A DNA stretch of 64,000 nucleotides, taken from the NCBI RefSeq assembly GCF_947492555.1, contig NZ_CANLNE010000003.1:806001-870000 (forward strand), given 5' to 3'. Origin of the DNA: an uncultured Roseobacter sp. GTDB lineage: Bacteria; Pseudomonadota; Alphaproteobacteria; Rhodobacterales; Rhodobacteraceae. A model generated the notes under the pieces. That model was not told the DNA's origin, ran no database searches, and saw only the letters and a list, made by a program, of their open reading frames with translations. Shown one piece after another: positions 7,899 through 16,703 of this stretch (the first letter of the stretch is position 1; the number at the start of each line of letters is the position of its first letter). The position numbers were made by a program, and so were the translations under genes.

Positions 7899-9064
7899 GG
7901 ACCGCTCCTGACCTGTAGAAGAACTTCTGCGCCGGCCTCGGTGGTGTTGGCCGTCCCGCTGGTGACGCGCAGGCCCGCATTTGCGAGCGCGGCTTCGGCG
8001 CGTTGCAGCGGGCCGAAATCATTGCCTTGAATGAGCAGGGTCATCACCCCGTCTCGCGCGCCATAACGCATCTCGCGAAAGGTGATCTCCGGGGCCTCGG
8101 CCTGCAGGGCTTGAGATACATGAGAGAGTAGGGTCATGAACGGGTCCTGTTGTACGGGGGTGGATGCGCTGGCCACACGGGCTTCGATCAGCTGCAGGGG
8201 CTGATCTGCTGTAAGGTCAGGCAGCCGCGCGGTGAGTTCTGCGCTGGCGCGGGCCATGTGATCGTCGGCGATCCGTGACAGCGCCCGCACGTCTGCCGCC
8301 AGAAGTGACATGTGGCCACCCGCCGCCACCAGTGCCGCGGCGAGAGCGCACTGCACGAAGCGCCGCGGCATCCGTTTGCGATGCCTGAACGCCCCATAGC
8401 GCAGGTCAAGCTGCAGATCTTCGACGTCAAACGGGGGTACCGGGCCCGCTATGTCATAGATCGGAAGGCCTCCTGCGACCGGCCCATTGAGTGATGTGAG
8501 TGTGGGTTTGCCCGCCAGTGTCCAGAACGCTGGAAGTTCCGCACTGCGACATAGAAATCCGGTGCCGTCGGAGGCGCGCACGTAGATAGCCCCAGCGTCT
8601 TGCCAGAGATACCATGCGGGAGTGTCCGACCGGGGGCGGGGCATGCCAAGCACGTCGGGCACAGCGATGCCTGGCCGGTCGTCCTCTTCCAGCGCGGCGG
8701 CGAGGGTGGCATCATCACAGACAGCGACCAAATAGTGGTCGGGCCCAAGCCGTGGCCCGAGAGCCGGGGTTGGGGCGTGAGCGTTGTCGCTCAGCTGTCC
8801 CTCCAACGCGTAAGCCAGCGCCCTGACGCGCTGGCGATGGGTTTTCAGGGGCAGCGGCACCGAAAAAAGCGTTACCTTTGCCGTTGGGAGGATGATGGGG
8901 TCAGGTAAGCTTGCCGCGCGCGCCGCCTCTGTCAGCCGCCGCGCGAGCGGCCTGCAGATCGGCGGCGCAAATGCCGGTTGAGGGCAGGTCACCAGCGCGT
9001 GAGCTCTGGATTTTCCACCTTCTTCCGTGGGTTGGGCGCAGCCCTCATCAAATTGTGTAAACAT
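7895..9064 (-). CDS. gspL: T2SS protein GspL
   Basis: A protein of about 389 residues linking GspE to the periplasmic side. It has an actin-like cytoplasmic half (to about residue 230), one membrane helix near FVQCALAAALVAAGGHMSLL and a periplasmic ferredoxin-like domain. I take ATG 9064; the reading frame also allows GTG 9097, which adds 11 residues with no better ribosome site. It heads the minus-strand operon L-M-E-F-lipoprotein-J-K and shares an 86-base control region with gspG. Confidence 0.8.
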   Translation of the reverse strand: MFTQFDEGCAQPTEEGGKSRAHALVTCPQPAFAPPICRPLARRLTEAARAASLPDPIILPTAKVTLFSVPLPLKTHRQRVRALAYALEGQLSDNAHAPTPALGPRLGPDHYLVAVCDDATLAAALEEDDRPGIAVPDVLGMPRPRSDTPAWYLWQDAGAIYVRASDGTGFLCRSAELPAFWTLAGKPTLTSLNGPVAGGLPIYDIAGPVPPFDVEDLQLDLRYGAFRHRKRMPRRFVQCALAAALVAAGGHMSLLAADVRALSRIADDHMARASAELTARLPDLTADQPLQLIEARVASASTPVQQDPFMTLLSHVSQALQAEAPEITFREMRYGARDGVMTLLIQGNDFGPLQRAEAALANAGLRVTSGTANTTEAGAEVLLQVRSGP

Positions 9065-9150
9065 ATGTTTTTCCACAATAAAAGCTCTTTTCAGCACGAT
9101 TTTTTGTGCCTATGTACTCAGGATTACGAGACTCGAAAGGAAAAGGTTTC
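9065..9150. promoter_or_regulatory. Divergent control region of the two gsp operons
   Basis: An AT-rich gap of 86 bases between gspL (minus) and gspG (plus). Both operon promoters should lie here or just inside the genes. A short inverted repeat GCAC...GTGC (about 9094-9109) is visible. I found no confident -35/-10 pair and no motif shared with the DUF4331 leader. Confidence 0.4.
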
Positions 9151-9624
9151 ATGACCCATTACGCTTTGAAACGCGCGCATCGACCCCGCGATGCAGGTGT
9201 CACTTTGATTGAAATGATGGTGGTTCTGGTGATGATTTCAGTTGTCGCGGCGATCATCGTGCCAAATGTCATCGGGCGCCCGGATGAGGCCCGGACCAGT
9301 GTCGCAGAGACCGATTTGCGGTCTATCGCAAGCGCGCTGGAGCTCTATCGCCTCGACAACCGCAGCTATCCTACCACGGTGCAGGGCCTTGCGGCGTTGG
9401 TTGACCAGCCGGTCAGCCCGCCGGTACCCCGCAACTGGGCGCAGGGCGGCTATCTGACCGCACTGCCGCAGGACCCTTGGGGCAATGCCTATGTGTACCG
9501 CTCACCGGGTGCCAGCGGCGCCTTCGACTTGGTATCGCTGGGGTCGGATGGTGTGCCGGGCGGCGATGGTGCGGCAACCGACATCCCGCTGGGTGGTCGG
9601 CAGGCAGGGCTTCAATCGCAATGA
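9151..9624 (+). CDS. gspG: T2SS major pseudopilin GspG
   Basis: The 157-residue major pseudopilin that forms the shaft of the pseudopilus. The leader ends RDAG before VTLIEMMVVLVMISVVAA, with Glu5. Downstream are family motifs: LDNRSYPTTVQGL, the DPWGNAY segment and the calcium-site loop near SLGSDGVPGGDG. ATG 9151 has a strong GAAAGGAAAAGG ribosome site; an upstream start at 9106 would put 15 extra residues before the prepilin leader. First gene of the plus-strand gsp operon. Confidence 0.96.
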   Translation: MTHYALKRAHRPRDAGVTLIEMMVVLVMISVVAAIIVPNVIGRPDEARTSVAETDLRSIASALELYRLDNRSYPTTVQGLAALVDQPVSPPVPRNWAQGGYLTALPQDPWGNAYVYRSPGASGAFDLVSLGSDGVPGGDGAATDIPLGGRQAGLQSQ

Positions 9625-10097
9625 CCCGCAGGTCCGGCACGGCCGGTGTCACGCTGGTGGAGATGCTGGTCGTGCTTGTTCTGATTGGCGTGTTGTCGGG
9701 GGCGGTGGCACTTGGCCTGTCACACCGCCCCTCGGGCGATCAGGCGGAGTTGAGTGCCCTGAAACTGACGGCCGATCTTGACCGCGCGGTGCGCTATGCG
9801 CTCGATCATCAGCTGGCGTTCGGTCTCAAGGCCGATCCGCAAGGCTATTCGGTTTTACTGTCCTCCGAGGGGGGCTGGCGGCCGCATCCTGATCCCGCTC
9901 TGCAAGAGGTGAAACTTTTCCCGTCCAGCCTGCGTATCTCGATGCAGGACCACGATGGTGTGGTTTTTCGCGTGTCACGGACCCTTGTCCCAGACGACAA
10001 CAGGCCGTGGCGTGCAACATTGGGGCGCGGGGCGTCTGCGCGTGACGTAGTCTTTGACGGGATCACCGCGCGGATTGTCCCGGCAGGCGGAGGCTAG
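9621..10097 (+). CDS. gspH: T2SS minor pseudopilin GspH
   Basis: A 158-residue minor pseudopilin. The leader MTRRSGTAG precedes VTLVEMLVVLVLIGVLSG with Glu5 present. The globular part (HQLAFGLKADPQGYSVL, then the C-terminal beta strands) fits GspH. The ATG at 9621 overlaps the gspG stop (ATGA); the much longer frame opening at 9477 is not used. Confidence 0.9.
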   Translation: MTRRSGTAGVTLVEMLVVLVLIGVLSGAVALGLSHRPSGDQAELSALKLTADLDRAVRYALDHQLAFGLKADPQGYSVLLSSEGGWRPHPDPALQEVKLFPSSLRISMQDHDGVVFRVSRTLVPDDNRPWRATLGRGASARDVVFDGITARIVPAGGG

Positions 10098-10102
10098 ACA
10101 GG

Positions 10103-10477
10103 ATGCACAGGGCTCAGGACGCGGGATTTACTCTCATTGAATCGCTGGTGGCTCTGGGTGTCCTGTCGACCGCAGCCGTCTTTTTGCTGGCGGCCACGCA
10201 GTCTCATGTGACGCGCATCGGGATGATCGCGGACCGCAAGGCGGCGCTGTGGGTCGCGGAAAACCGTCTTGTTGAATTGGAGCTGGGCATTCCGGACCTG
10301 CCGTCCGACGTCGAGGCGCTCGACCATCTCTGGCACATCACCACGGAGCGGCAGGCTACCTCCGATCCCGATCTCGCCCGTGTCGATATCCGGGTCAACC
10401 CGCAAGGCCCACAGGCGGAGGCTGCCAGCGCGCTGCTGACGGGTTTCATCGAGACACGGACAGCGGGCGGATCATGA
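10103..10477 (+). CDS. gspI: T2SS minor pseudopilin GspI
   Basis: A 124-residue pseudopilin with the signal G-FTLIESLVALGVLSTAAVFLL (Glu5 present) and the conserved AENRLVELELG element after the helix, typical of GspI. GspI nucleates the tip complex with J and K. It starts five bases after gspH and overlaps gspC by four bases. Confidence 0.92.
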   Translation: MHRAQDAGFTLIESLVALGVLSTAAVFLLAATQSHVTRIGMIADRKAALWVAENRLVELELGIPDLPSDVEALDHLWHITTERQATSDPDLARVDIRVNPQGPQAEAASALLTGFIETRTAGGS

Positions 10478-11343
10478 GGGTCGATTTTTGGACAGTGGGG
10501 CAATGGGGCCTGTTGCTCTCGGCGGTTGCCTCGCTCGCGGTCGCGGCACCACCGGTTGCAAGGCACACACTCGGGATCGTCGTGCTTGAGCAACCGGCGC
10601 AGACACAAGCGGCGCCCTTGGCCATGGAACGTCAGGATACGGACCTGACCGCCGTTTTAACGCTTGCGCCCTTCGGGCTTGCGGTTGCAAGCGTGCCGGA
10701 GATCGCTGCATCTTCGACGCAGGGGCAACCGGACATGGCGCTCAAAGGGGTCTTTTCTGCGCCGGATGGCGGCAACTCCTCAGCGCTGATTGCGGTATCG
10801 AAGGATCAGGCGTTCTACGTCATGGGAGACTTGATTTCCGCCGACTTGCGCCTGCTAAGCATTGCCGCAGATCACGTGGTCATCGCAGCGCCGGATGGCA
10901 CCATTACCCTATACTTCGATCAGGCGGCAGAGACCGACTTCGCGGCACCCGCCGCCAACGTCAATGAAACTGGCGCGCTTAACGATCAGCTGCGCAGCGC
11001 CGTCGTGGTCGCCGACAGAAACCAGCGCGCGGGCGCGCCACAAACCACCGAGGACTACATCAGCTACTGGCGCCGCAAGATCCGCAAGAACCCGCAGGCC
11101 GTTCTGGAAACCATCGGCCTGGAACCCGCTGACGATGGGTACAGAATTGCCCAGACCCACAATCGCGGCGTGCGCCTTGCCGGTCTTCAGGCGGGCGACC
11201 TGGTGCGCAGCGTCAATGGGCGTGCCGTTGGGAACCCGGATGAGGATCGTGGTGCTTATGACCAGATCGCCGCCTCCGGTCACGCCCGCCTTGAGGTGCA
11301 AAGGGGCAATAAAACTCTCACCTTTTCCTTTCCGCTGCGGTGA
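10474..11343 (+). CDS. gspC: T2SS inner-membrane protein GspC
   Basis: A 289-residue bitopic protein connecting the inner-membrane platform to the secretin. A membrane helix near residues 8-28 is followed by the homology region (MALKGVFSAPDGGNSSALIA to FYVMGDLI) and, at the C-terminus, a PDZ-like domain (VRLAGLQAGDLVRSVNGRAV). The separation of HR and PDZ domains is as in classical GspC. Overlaps gspI and gspD. Confidence 0.88.
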   Translation: MRVDFWTVGQWGLLLSAVASLAVAAPPVARHTLGIVVLEQPAQTQAAPLAMERQDTDLTAVLTLAPFGLAVASVPEIAASSTQGQPDMALKGVFSAPDGGNSSALIAVSKDQAFYVMGDLISADLRLLSIAADHVVIAAPDGTITLYFDQAAETDFAAPAANVNETGALNDQLRSAVVVADRNQRAGAPQTTEDYISYWRRKIRKNPQAVLETIGLEPADDGYRIAQTHNRGVRLAGLQAGDLVRSVNGRAVGNPDEDRGAYDQIAASGHARLEVQRGNKTLTFSFPLR

Positions 11344-13247
11344 TGATCATGCTGCGTTTCACTTCCGTTTTGCTCGGCGTGCTGCTCATCGCTGCCCCGT
11401 TGACCGCGCAGGAGACATCAGAGACCTTCGTGATTAATCTGCGGGATACAGATGTGACGGTGCTCGCTGAACAGGTGGCCGACATAAGCGGGCGCACCCT
11501 TGTCGTTCACCCGGACCTGCGCGGTGAGATCACCGTGGTCTCTGCCGAACCGCTGGATGCTGAAGGCGCGTGGGAGCTCTTTCAGTCGATCCTGAGGGTC
11601 CGCGGCTTTCAAGCGGTGCAGAGCGGCGCGGTCTGGCAGGTGCTGCCACTGGAGGCTGCACGCACGGCGGCGCGGGTCAGCGGCGCCCAGAAACCCGGAA
11701 GTCAGGACTTCGTGACCCGACTTGTCCCGCTCGACCGGGTGCCCGCCGCAGAGGCCGTGCGCGTGTTGCGCCCGCTGGTGGCCGCCTCCGGATCGATCGA
11801 AGCGCTGGACGACCCCAATGCGCTGGTGATCACCGACACCTTTGAGAGCACTGCGCGGATCATGCAACTGGCCGCCGATCTCGACCAGGAAGACACGCGC
11901 CAGTCCCGTGTGCTGCGGTTCAAGCATACGCAAGCTGCTGTCATCGGTGCGGCAATCGTCGAGGTTCTGGGTCCTGACCCGAATGGCGCGCGCCTGTCCG
12001 TCGATCCGGGCTCGAACACGCTGGTGGTGCGCGGCACGGCCAGGGACCTTGAGGAAATCGACGCGCTGGCACAGTCGATGGACCTGCCGCCAGAGGAAAA
12101 CCCGCAGGTGGCGCTGAACACCCGGGTGATCCGGCTGAAGTTTGGCGAAGCCACGCAGGTGGCCGAGTTGGTCCGTGCGACCTTGTCGGGGTCGGCCGGG
12201 CTCACCAACCCGGTGGCCGAAAGCCTTGATGCGACCGGCCTGCAAAGCACGGCGGCGGAGGGGGATGCCCCCGAGATTTCTGTGCAGCCTTCGACCGAAC
12301 TGAATGCGGTGGTGGTGCGGGGGACCGCCGCCCAGGTGCGCGAAGTGGCGGCGCTTGTCGGTCAACTCGATCAACGCCGCGCTCAGGTGCTGATCGAAGC
12401 GGCCATCGTTGAAGTGTCAGGCGATGTTGCCCAACGGCTGAGCGCGCAGTTGGGGTTTAGCGATCTTGCCCCGCCCGGCGGGCTGGCTGCGACTTCCTTC
12501 AGCAATGGCGGGGTCTCGCTCGGCTCGGTCCTCTCAGCCATTGGTGTGCCCAATGCCAGTTTGGCTCCTCCGGGCGGGACCTTCAGCATCGGGAACGACA
12601 GTTTTGGTCTGCTGTTGCAGGCACTGAACCAGACCAGCAAGGCCAACCTCTTGTCGACCCCGTCTCTGACGACCTTGGACAACCAGGCTGCCTCCATCGT
12701 TGTCGGTCAGAACGTGCCGTTCCGAACCGGATCCTTCGCCACCGATGGCAACACGGTGCAGCCCTTCACCACCATCGAGCGGCGTGACGTTGGCATCACG
12801 ATGAACGTGCTGCCGCGCGTGAATGCCGGCGACGTGGTGCGCCTGGACATCAGCCAGGAGGTGTCGTCGTTGGTGAACGCGAACCTGGAGGGTGCTGCGG
12901 ACCTGATCACCAACCGCCGTTCCATTGAAACGAGTGTTCTGGCTGATGACGGGGCCACGATTGTCCTGGGCGGTTTGATCACGCGGGACGATCTGGAAAG
13001 CCTGCAGAAAGTGCCCGGGGCAGGGGACATCCCGCTACTCGGCAACCTATTTAAATCCCGCAGCACGACCAGCAACCGGCGCACGCTTTTCGTGTTCCTG
13101 AAGCCCACCATCCTGCGAACTGCACCGGACATCCGAGAAACATATGATGCGCGATTGAAAGCGCTCAGCCGGGCGCGCGCCGCGCAAACCCCGCAGGGCC
13201 GTGACCGTCGCGCGCCTGTACGACTTGAAATTGGGGGACTGTATTGA
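11343..13247 (+). CDS. gspD: T2SS secretin GspD
   Basis: The outer-membrane secretin, about 634 residues. A signal peptide (to about residue 23) is followed by the N0 domain (FVINLRDTDVTVLAEQVADI), N1-N3 repeats, and the secretin core with VLIEAAIVEVSGD, a VPFRTG element and IVLGGLITRDD. There is no obvious C-terminal pilotin-binding extension, and no GspS gene is seen. ATG 11343 overlaps the gspC stop (TGATG); GTG 11340 and ATG 11349 are alternatives. The stop overlaps the start of the sigma factor gene. Confidence 0.95.
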   Translation: MIMLRFTSVLLGVLLIAAPLTAQETSETFVINLRDTDVTVLAEQVADISGRTLVVHPDLRGEITVVSAEPLDAEGAWELFQSILRVRGFQAVQSGAVWQVLPLEAARTAARVSGAQKPGSQDFVTRLVPLDRVPAAEAVRVLRPLVAASGSIEALDDPNALVITDTFESTARIMQLAADLDQEDTRQSRVLRFKHTQAAVIGAAIVEVLGPDPNGARLSVDPGSNTLVVRGTARDLEEIDALAQSMDLPPEENPQVALNTRVIRLKFGEATQVAELVRATLSGSAGLTNPVAESLDATGLQSTAAEGDAPEISVQPSTELNAVVVRGTAAQVREVAALVGQLDQRRAQVLIEAAIVEVSGDVAQRLSAQLGFSDLAPPGGLAATSFSNGGVSLGSVLSAIGVPNASLAPPGGTFSIGNDSFGLLLQALNQTSKANLLSTPSLTTLDNQAASIVVGQNVPFRTGSFATDGNTVQPFTTIERRDVGITMNVLPRVNAGDVVRLDISQEVSSLVNANLEGAADLITNRRSIETSVLADDGATIVLGGLITRDDLESLQKVPGAGDIPLLGNLFKSRSTTSNRRTLFVFLKPTILRTAPDIRETYDARLKALSRARAAQTPQGRDRRAPVRLEIGGLY

Positions 13248-13846
13248 TGAGCAACCTGACGACAGCACGGGACGCACCTGCGCCCCATCCACCAATGGAC
13301 GGCGAGGTTGAATTGTCAGACCTGATTTGCCGGGTTGCCCTACGGGATCGAGGTGCCTTTGACCTGCTCTATCTGGCCACATCCCGCAAGCTTTTTGGTG
13401 TGGCGCTGCGGATGCTGCGCGACCCTACCGAGGCCGAAGACGCCATACAGGACGTCTACGTGCGCATTTGGCAAAAGGCGGCCCGATTCCGGCCAGGTCA
13501 TGCGCATCCGATGTCGTGGCTGATTGCCATCGCTCGTAACCTGTGCATCGATCGGCTGCGGCAACGCAAAGCGCCAGCGGTGCCGATCACCGATGCGACC
13601 GATGTGGCCGACCCGGCACCCGGGCCGGAAGCGACGACAGCGCAATCTGAGCAACGTACCCAACTGGACAACTGCCTGGACAAGCTCAGCGCGCGCAAGG
13701 CGGAGGCTGTCAGGTCGGCCTACATGGAGGGGTATAGTTACCAGGATCTGGCGGACCGGTTTCAGATGCCGATCAACACGGTGCGGACATGGTTGCGCCG
13801 CAGCCTTCAAGTCTTGCGGGACTGTCTGAAGGAGAGCTCGCTGTGA
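13247..13846 (+). CDS. ECF-type RNA polymerase sigma factor
   Basis: A 199-residue sigma factor of the extracytoplasmic-function type. Region 2 contains DPTEAEDAIQDVYVRIW and MSWLIAIARNLCIDRLR; region 4 contains YSYQDLADRFQMPINTVRTWLRRSL, a helix-turn-helix that would read the -35 element. No region 3. The ATG overlaps the gspD stop (TGATG), so it is translated from the secretion operon. The next gene is its probable anti-sigma factor. That it controls the gsp genes, DUF4331 or DUF4198 genes is inference. Confidence 0.92.
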   Translation: MSNLTTARDAPAPHPPMDGEVELSDLICRVALRDRGAFDLLYLATSRKLFGVALRMLRDPTEAEDAIQDVYVRIWQKAARFRPGHAHPMSWLIAIARNLCIDRLRQRKAPAVPITDATDVADPAPGPEATTAQSEQRTQLDNCLDKLSARKAEAVRSAYMEGYSYQDLADRFQMPINTVRTWLRRSLQVLRDCLKESSL

Positions 13847-14502
13847 CAGATCGGGAGGATGACGATATCCAGGCCGCTGAATACATTATCGGTCTGATGC
13901 CATTGGCGGATCGCAAGGAGTTCGAAACGCGTCTACAAACCGACACGACATTGGCCGCGCATGTTGATGACTGGACAGATCGGCTAGCGCCCTTCAACGC
14001 CGATTATGCAGACAGCGCGCCGCCACCGGCAGTAAAGGACGCCATCGACCAGCGGCTGTTCGCGTCGCCCGTGGGGCGTGGGAGCTGGTGGTCGGCGCTG
14101 CGCATCAGGTGGGCCGTAATCACGGCGGCGTTGGCAGCGGTTGTGCTGGTGCTCGGTCTGCAGACCCTGCAAACGCAGCCAAAGCTTGTGGCCCAGTTGA
14201 ATCCGGTGGAGATGGGGTACCGCTTTGCTGCGACGTACAATCGCGACACCGGCGTGCTGACGGTCTCGACGCTCGAAGCCGTCGATATCCCTGACCGGGC
14301 GCTGGAGCTTTGGGCGATTGGCGAGGCCGGTGCGCCCATGTCGCTCGGGCTGCTCACCGCATCGGAGGATTTTGCGATATCCACCGGCCTGCAATTGCAA
14401 CCCGGAACGACGCTGGCGGTCAGTCTTGAGCCGCTGGGCGGATCACCCACCGGGGCACCCACCGGCCCGGTCCTGTCGGCGGGGGTGCTGAGCGATGTTT
14501 AG
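13843..14502 (+). CDS. RskA-like anti-sigma factor
   Basis: A 219-residue single-pass membrane protein. An N-terminal cytoplasmic part (AEYIIGLMPLADRKEFETRL) resembles the RskA anti-sigma domain, without the Cys/His zinc motif. A membrane helix lies near WAVITAALAAVVLVLGLQTL, followed by a periplasmic RskA C-terminal domain (LELWAIGEAGAPMSLGLL). It should hold the preceding ECF factor at the membrane until proteolysis. The start is GTG 13843, overlapping the sigma stop (GTGA) with AAGGAG eight bases upstream. Confidence 0.88.
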   Translation: MTDREDDDIQAAEYIIGLMPLADRKEFETRLQTDTTLAAHVDDWTDRLAPFNADYADSAPPPAVKDAIDQRLFASPVGRGSWWSALRIRWAVITAALAAVVLVLGLQTLQTQPKLVAQLNPVEMGYRFAATYNRDTGVLTVSTLEAVDIPDRALELWAIGEAGAPMSLGLLTASEDFAISTGLQLQPGTTLAVSLEPLGGSPTGAPTGPVLSAGVLSDV

Positions 14503-15298
14503 AAAGCTTCTGCTGGCGCTGGTCGGTCTGGCCCCGGCCAGCGTTGTGGCGCATGAGTTCTGGTTGCAGCCCGATGCTTTTGTGCTGGAGCCGGGGGCGT
14601 CGGTGTCGATCATTGTGCGCATTGGAGAGGACCTGGTGGGGCGGCCCTTTCCGTTCGACCCCCGTGCGTATCGGTCTGCACTGTGGTCCGGCCCCGAACG
14701 GAAGGTCGAGTTGAGCTCCCTGCCATCACGCGCAGAATTCAACGGCCTGCCCGCTTATGGGACTGGCCTGCACAGCCTGACGGTGTCTTCGTTCGAACAG
14801 TCACTCACCTACCGTGATCTGACAGAACTGCAGCGGTTCCTCAAGTCGGTCGGGCAAGAAGAACTGCTGATGTCCGTCGCGGGGCAAAGTCTTCCGCGCA
14901 CGCAGATCACGGAAAGCTATGCGCGATCTTCAAAGGTTCTCGTTCACTTTGGCCAGGTAGAAGGCAGAGATACCCGGGTGAGCACGGGGCGGGAATGGGT
15001 CGCCCTGGAGGATGGCTTCATACTGTTCAACAATGACGGTGGCGCAGGAGGACACGAGGTACAGATTTATTGCAAGACGCAGAGCGACAACCATGCTGTC
15101 ATCCGACAAGACACAAGGACGCGGAGCGATGGACACATTTTTCCTGATCTCCCGCCGGACGCGATGTGTTTGCTAAACGCCGTTTTCGTCGAACTGACCG
15201 GATCAGGCAGTGACCTGACGAGCGACTGGGTTTCGCTCCTTCTTCAAACTCCTGAGCCAAGAGCTGCTGTGAAGAAGAGCGAAGGCGATCGGCTGTGA
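14495..15298 (+). CDS. DUF4198-like exported protein
   Basis: A 267-residue protein with a signal peptide ending at SVVAHEF, followed by HEFWLQPDAFVLEPGASV and RIGEDLVGRPFPF, the typical opening of DUF4198 proteins (periplasmic, some linked to metal uptake). The conserved His at the mature N-terminus could bind a metal. Overlaps the anti-sigma stop by eight bases, so it is the last gene of the gspG-to-sigma operon. Target of the sigma factor, T2SS cargo, or metal-binding partner are all possible; none is shown by the sequence. Confidence 0.75.
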   Translation: MFRKLLLALVGLAPASVVAHEFWLQPDAFVLEPGASVSIIVRIGEDLVGRPFPFDPRAYRSALWSGPERKVELSSLPSRAEFNGLPAYGTGLHSLTVSSFEQSLTYRDLTELQRFLKSVGQEELLMSVAGQSLPRTQITESYARSSKVLVHFGQVEGRDTRVSTGREWVALEDGFILFNNDGGAGGHEVQIYCKTQSDNHAVIRQDTRTRSDGHIFPDLPPDAMCLLNAVFVELTGSGSDLTSDWVSLLLQTPEPRAAVKKSEGDRL

Positions 15299-15819
15299 AG
15301 GTTTGGGTGAAATCGCCAATCGTATCTGGATACAGCGCTGGATCGACATCCTGACGGAATTGCCGATCAAGGTTTGATAGCTTCTCATCAGATCTGGATA
15401 CATCTCATTTGCAATGCCAATGAGCTTCCGTGTTGCAGCTCGCCTGTTGGTGGTGCCGCTGGAACGATTCACCTGTTTCATAGGGCCGGTTTGCAACGGT
15501 GCGGGCAGGGTGACGCACAGGTCATACTTGCCGTCCTTTGCAGTCAGTTTAATCAACGCCGGGGCATGATAATCAGGCCGATTTTCGAGGCCTGTAACCG
15601 GCAGCATTCATTCATCAAAGCGGTCATTCATGAGCAGTGTTTTACCGTAAGGCGCAACTTCCCATGTGCGGTTTTCGGATTAAGAACAGAGGCTCGAAAC
15701 CAAGCCACCATCGCCACCACAACCATTGAGTTTGGACTCCGAAATAGACGACGCATCACCCCCGTAGGCCAATGCGTTTTTCCCATCAACGCTATCAGCA
15801 GGGACTGCCGCCTTGGTGA
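15299..15819. other. Gene-poor interval, 521 bases
   Basis: No convincing gene. Open frames on both strands (for example 15203-15607 minus and 15374-15823 plus) have no family motif, no good ribosome site and overlap each other. Base composition is lower in GC than the gsp genes on the left, which marks the change from the T2SS locus to accessory DNA. A decayed gene cannot be excluded. Confidence 0.4.
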
Positions 15820-16506
15820 CTAAGCAGGAATCGGTGCGCGATCCACGCCGATATAGGCGCTCGGTCTCAACCATGACTGCACATTGCGCGTGAGCGACGT
15901 ATCCCCCTGCACGGACAAATCACCAGATTTTATAGCCTCTTTGTAGGTCCGGTCACCCATCCAGACATCGTGCATGGTGCGAACCGAGCAATCAAAGAAC
16001 ACATTCACATCCTTACCGGGATCTTTCAGGCATACCTGAGCCTTGTCGTTCTGAATCAGTAGCCACCAGTTTGGCTGTTCGGATAGATCTGCGAAGCGGA
16101 ATTTAATGACCGTCTCATCTCCGATCAGCTTTTTGGGATCAATGCTGCGCTCCAGATAAAACATCAAAAACTCGACATCGAAATCCTCATCCAGGATCGT
16201 GTGCCGCGCCCAGAGTAGGGACCATTTCCCGAGAGAGATGATGATCGGCAGCAACGCCTGGCAAGCTTCGGTCGGAAAGTATTCATAGCCACGCTGACCG
16301 GGGATCTGGCGGCGCACGAGCATCCCCTTGTCTTCGAGTGTTTTCAGCCGACCGGTCAGCAGTGCCGGAGAGATATCGCCAAGCCCGCGCTGCAATTCGT
16401 TGAACCGCCGGCCGCCCATCAAAATCTCCCGGACGATCAGAAGGGTCCATTTCTCCCCCAGAATCTCAGTGGCTTTCGCGATCGGGCAAAACTGATTGTA
16501 CTGCAT
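15820..16506 (-). CDS. HxlR-family regulator with SCP2-like C-terminal domain
   Basis: A 228-residue regulator. The N-terminal winged helix is HxlR type: CPIAKATEILGEKWTLLIVR with Cys7 at the usual redox-sensitive position, then GGRRFNELQRGLGDISPALL. HxlR proteins usually stop near 110-120 residues; here about 100 more follow (VIKFRFADLSEQPNWWLL, SGDLSVQGDTSLTRNVQSWL) that resemble an SCP2 sterol-carrier-like sensor domain. ATG 16506 is chosen; GTG 16539 would add 11 residues. Divergent from the methyltransferase operon and probably its regulator, sensing a thiol-reactive or lipophilic ligand (inference). Confidence 0.85.
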   Translation of the reverse strand: MQYNQFCPIAKATEILGEKWTLLIVREILMGGRRFNELQRGLGDISPALLTGRLKTLEDKGMLVRRQIPGQRGYEYFPTEACQALLPIIISLGKWSLLWARHTILDEDFDVEFLMFYLERSIDPKKLIGDETVIKFRFADLSEQPNWWLLIQNDKAQVCLKDPGKDVNVFFDCSVRTMHDVWMGDRTYKEAIKSGDLSVQGDTSLTRNVQSWLRPSAYIGVDRAPIPA

Positions 16507-16577
16507 CTTTCCATACCCCCCCACCCGGCGTTTTAGCACGCCTACTTCATTTTGTGTAGTTAGTTACTCTGCTTTCT

Positions 16578-16592
16578 GTAGTGCATCGCTAC
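16578..16592. promoter_or_regulatory. Near-palindrome, possible operator
   Basis: GTAGTGCATCGCTAC reads almost the same on both strands (one mismatched pair around a 3-base centre). It lies in the 197-base gap between the divergent HxlR gene and the methyltransferase operon. Two more GTAG words flank it. A candidate HxlR binding site by position only. Confidence 0.3.
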
Positions 16593-16703
16593 TGTCCGTG
16601 AAGTAGCCGCACCGCCGCCGCCGCCATACACCTCGCCCATCCGGTCTGGACACGCACCAGACGGCTTTTGGAAACGACGCCTTGCGAGGCATGGAGACGT
16701 GAA

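Noticed and set aside
15374-15823. 149-codon plus frame in the gap after DUF4198
   Set aside because: No ribosome site or family motif, and it overlaps an equally open minus frame.
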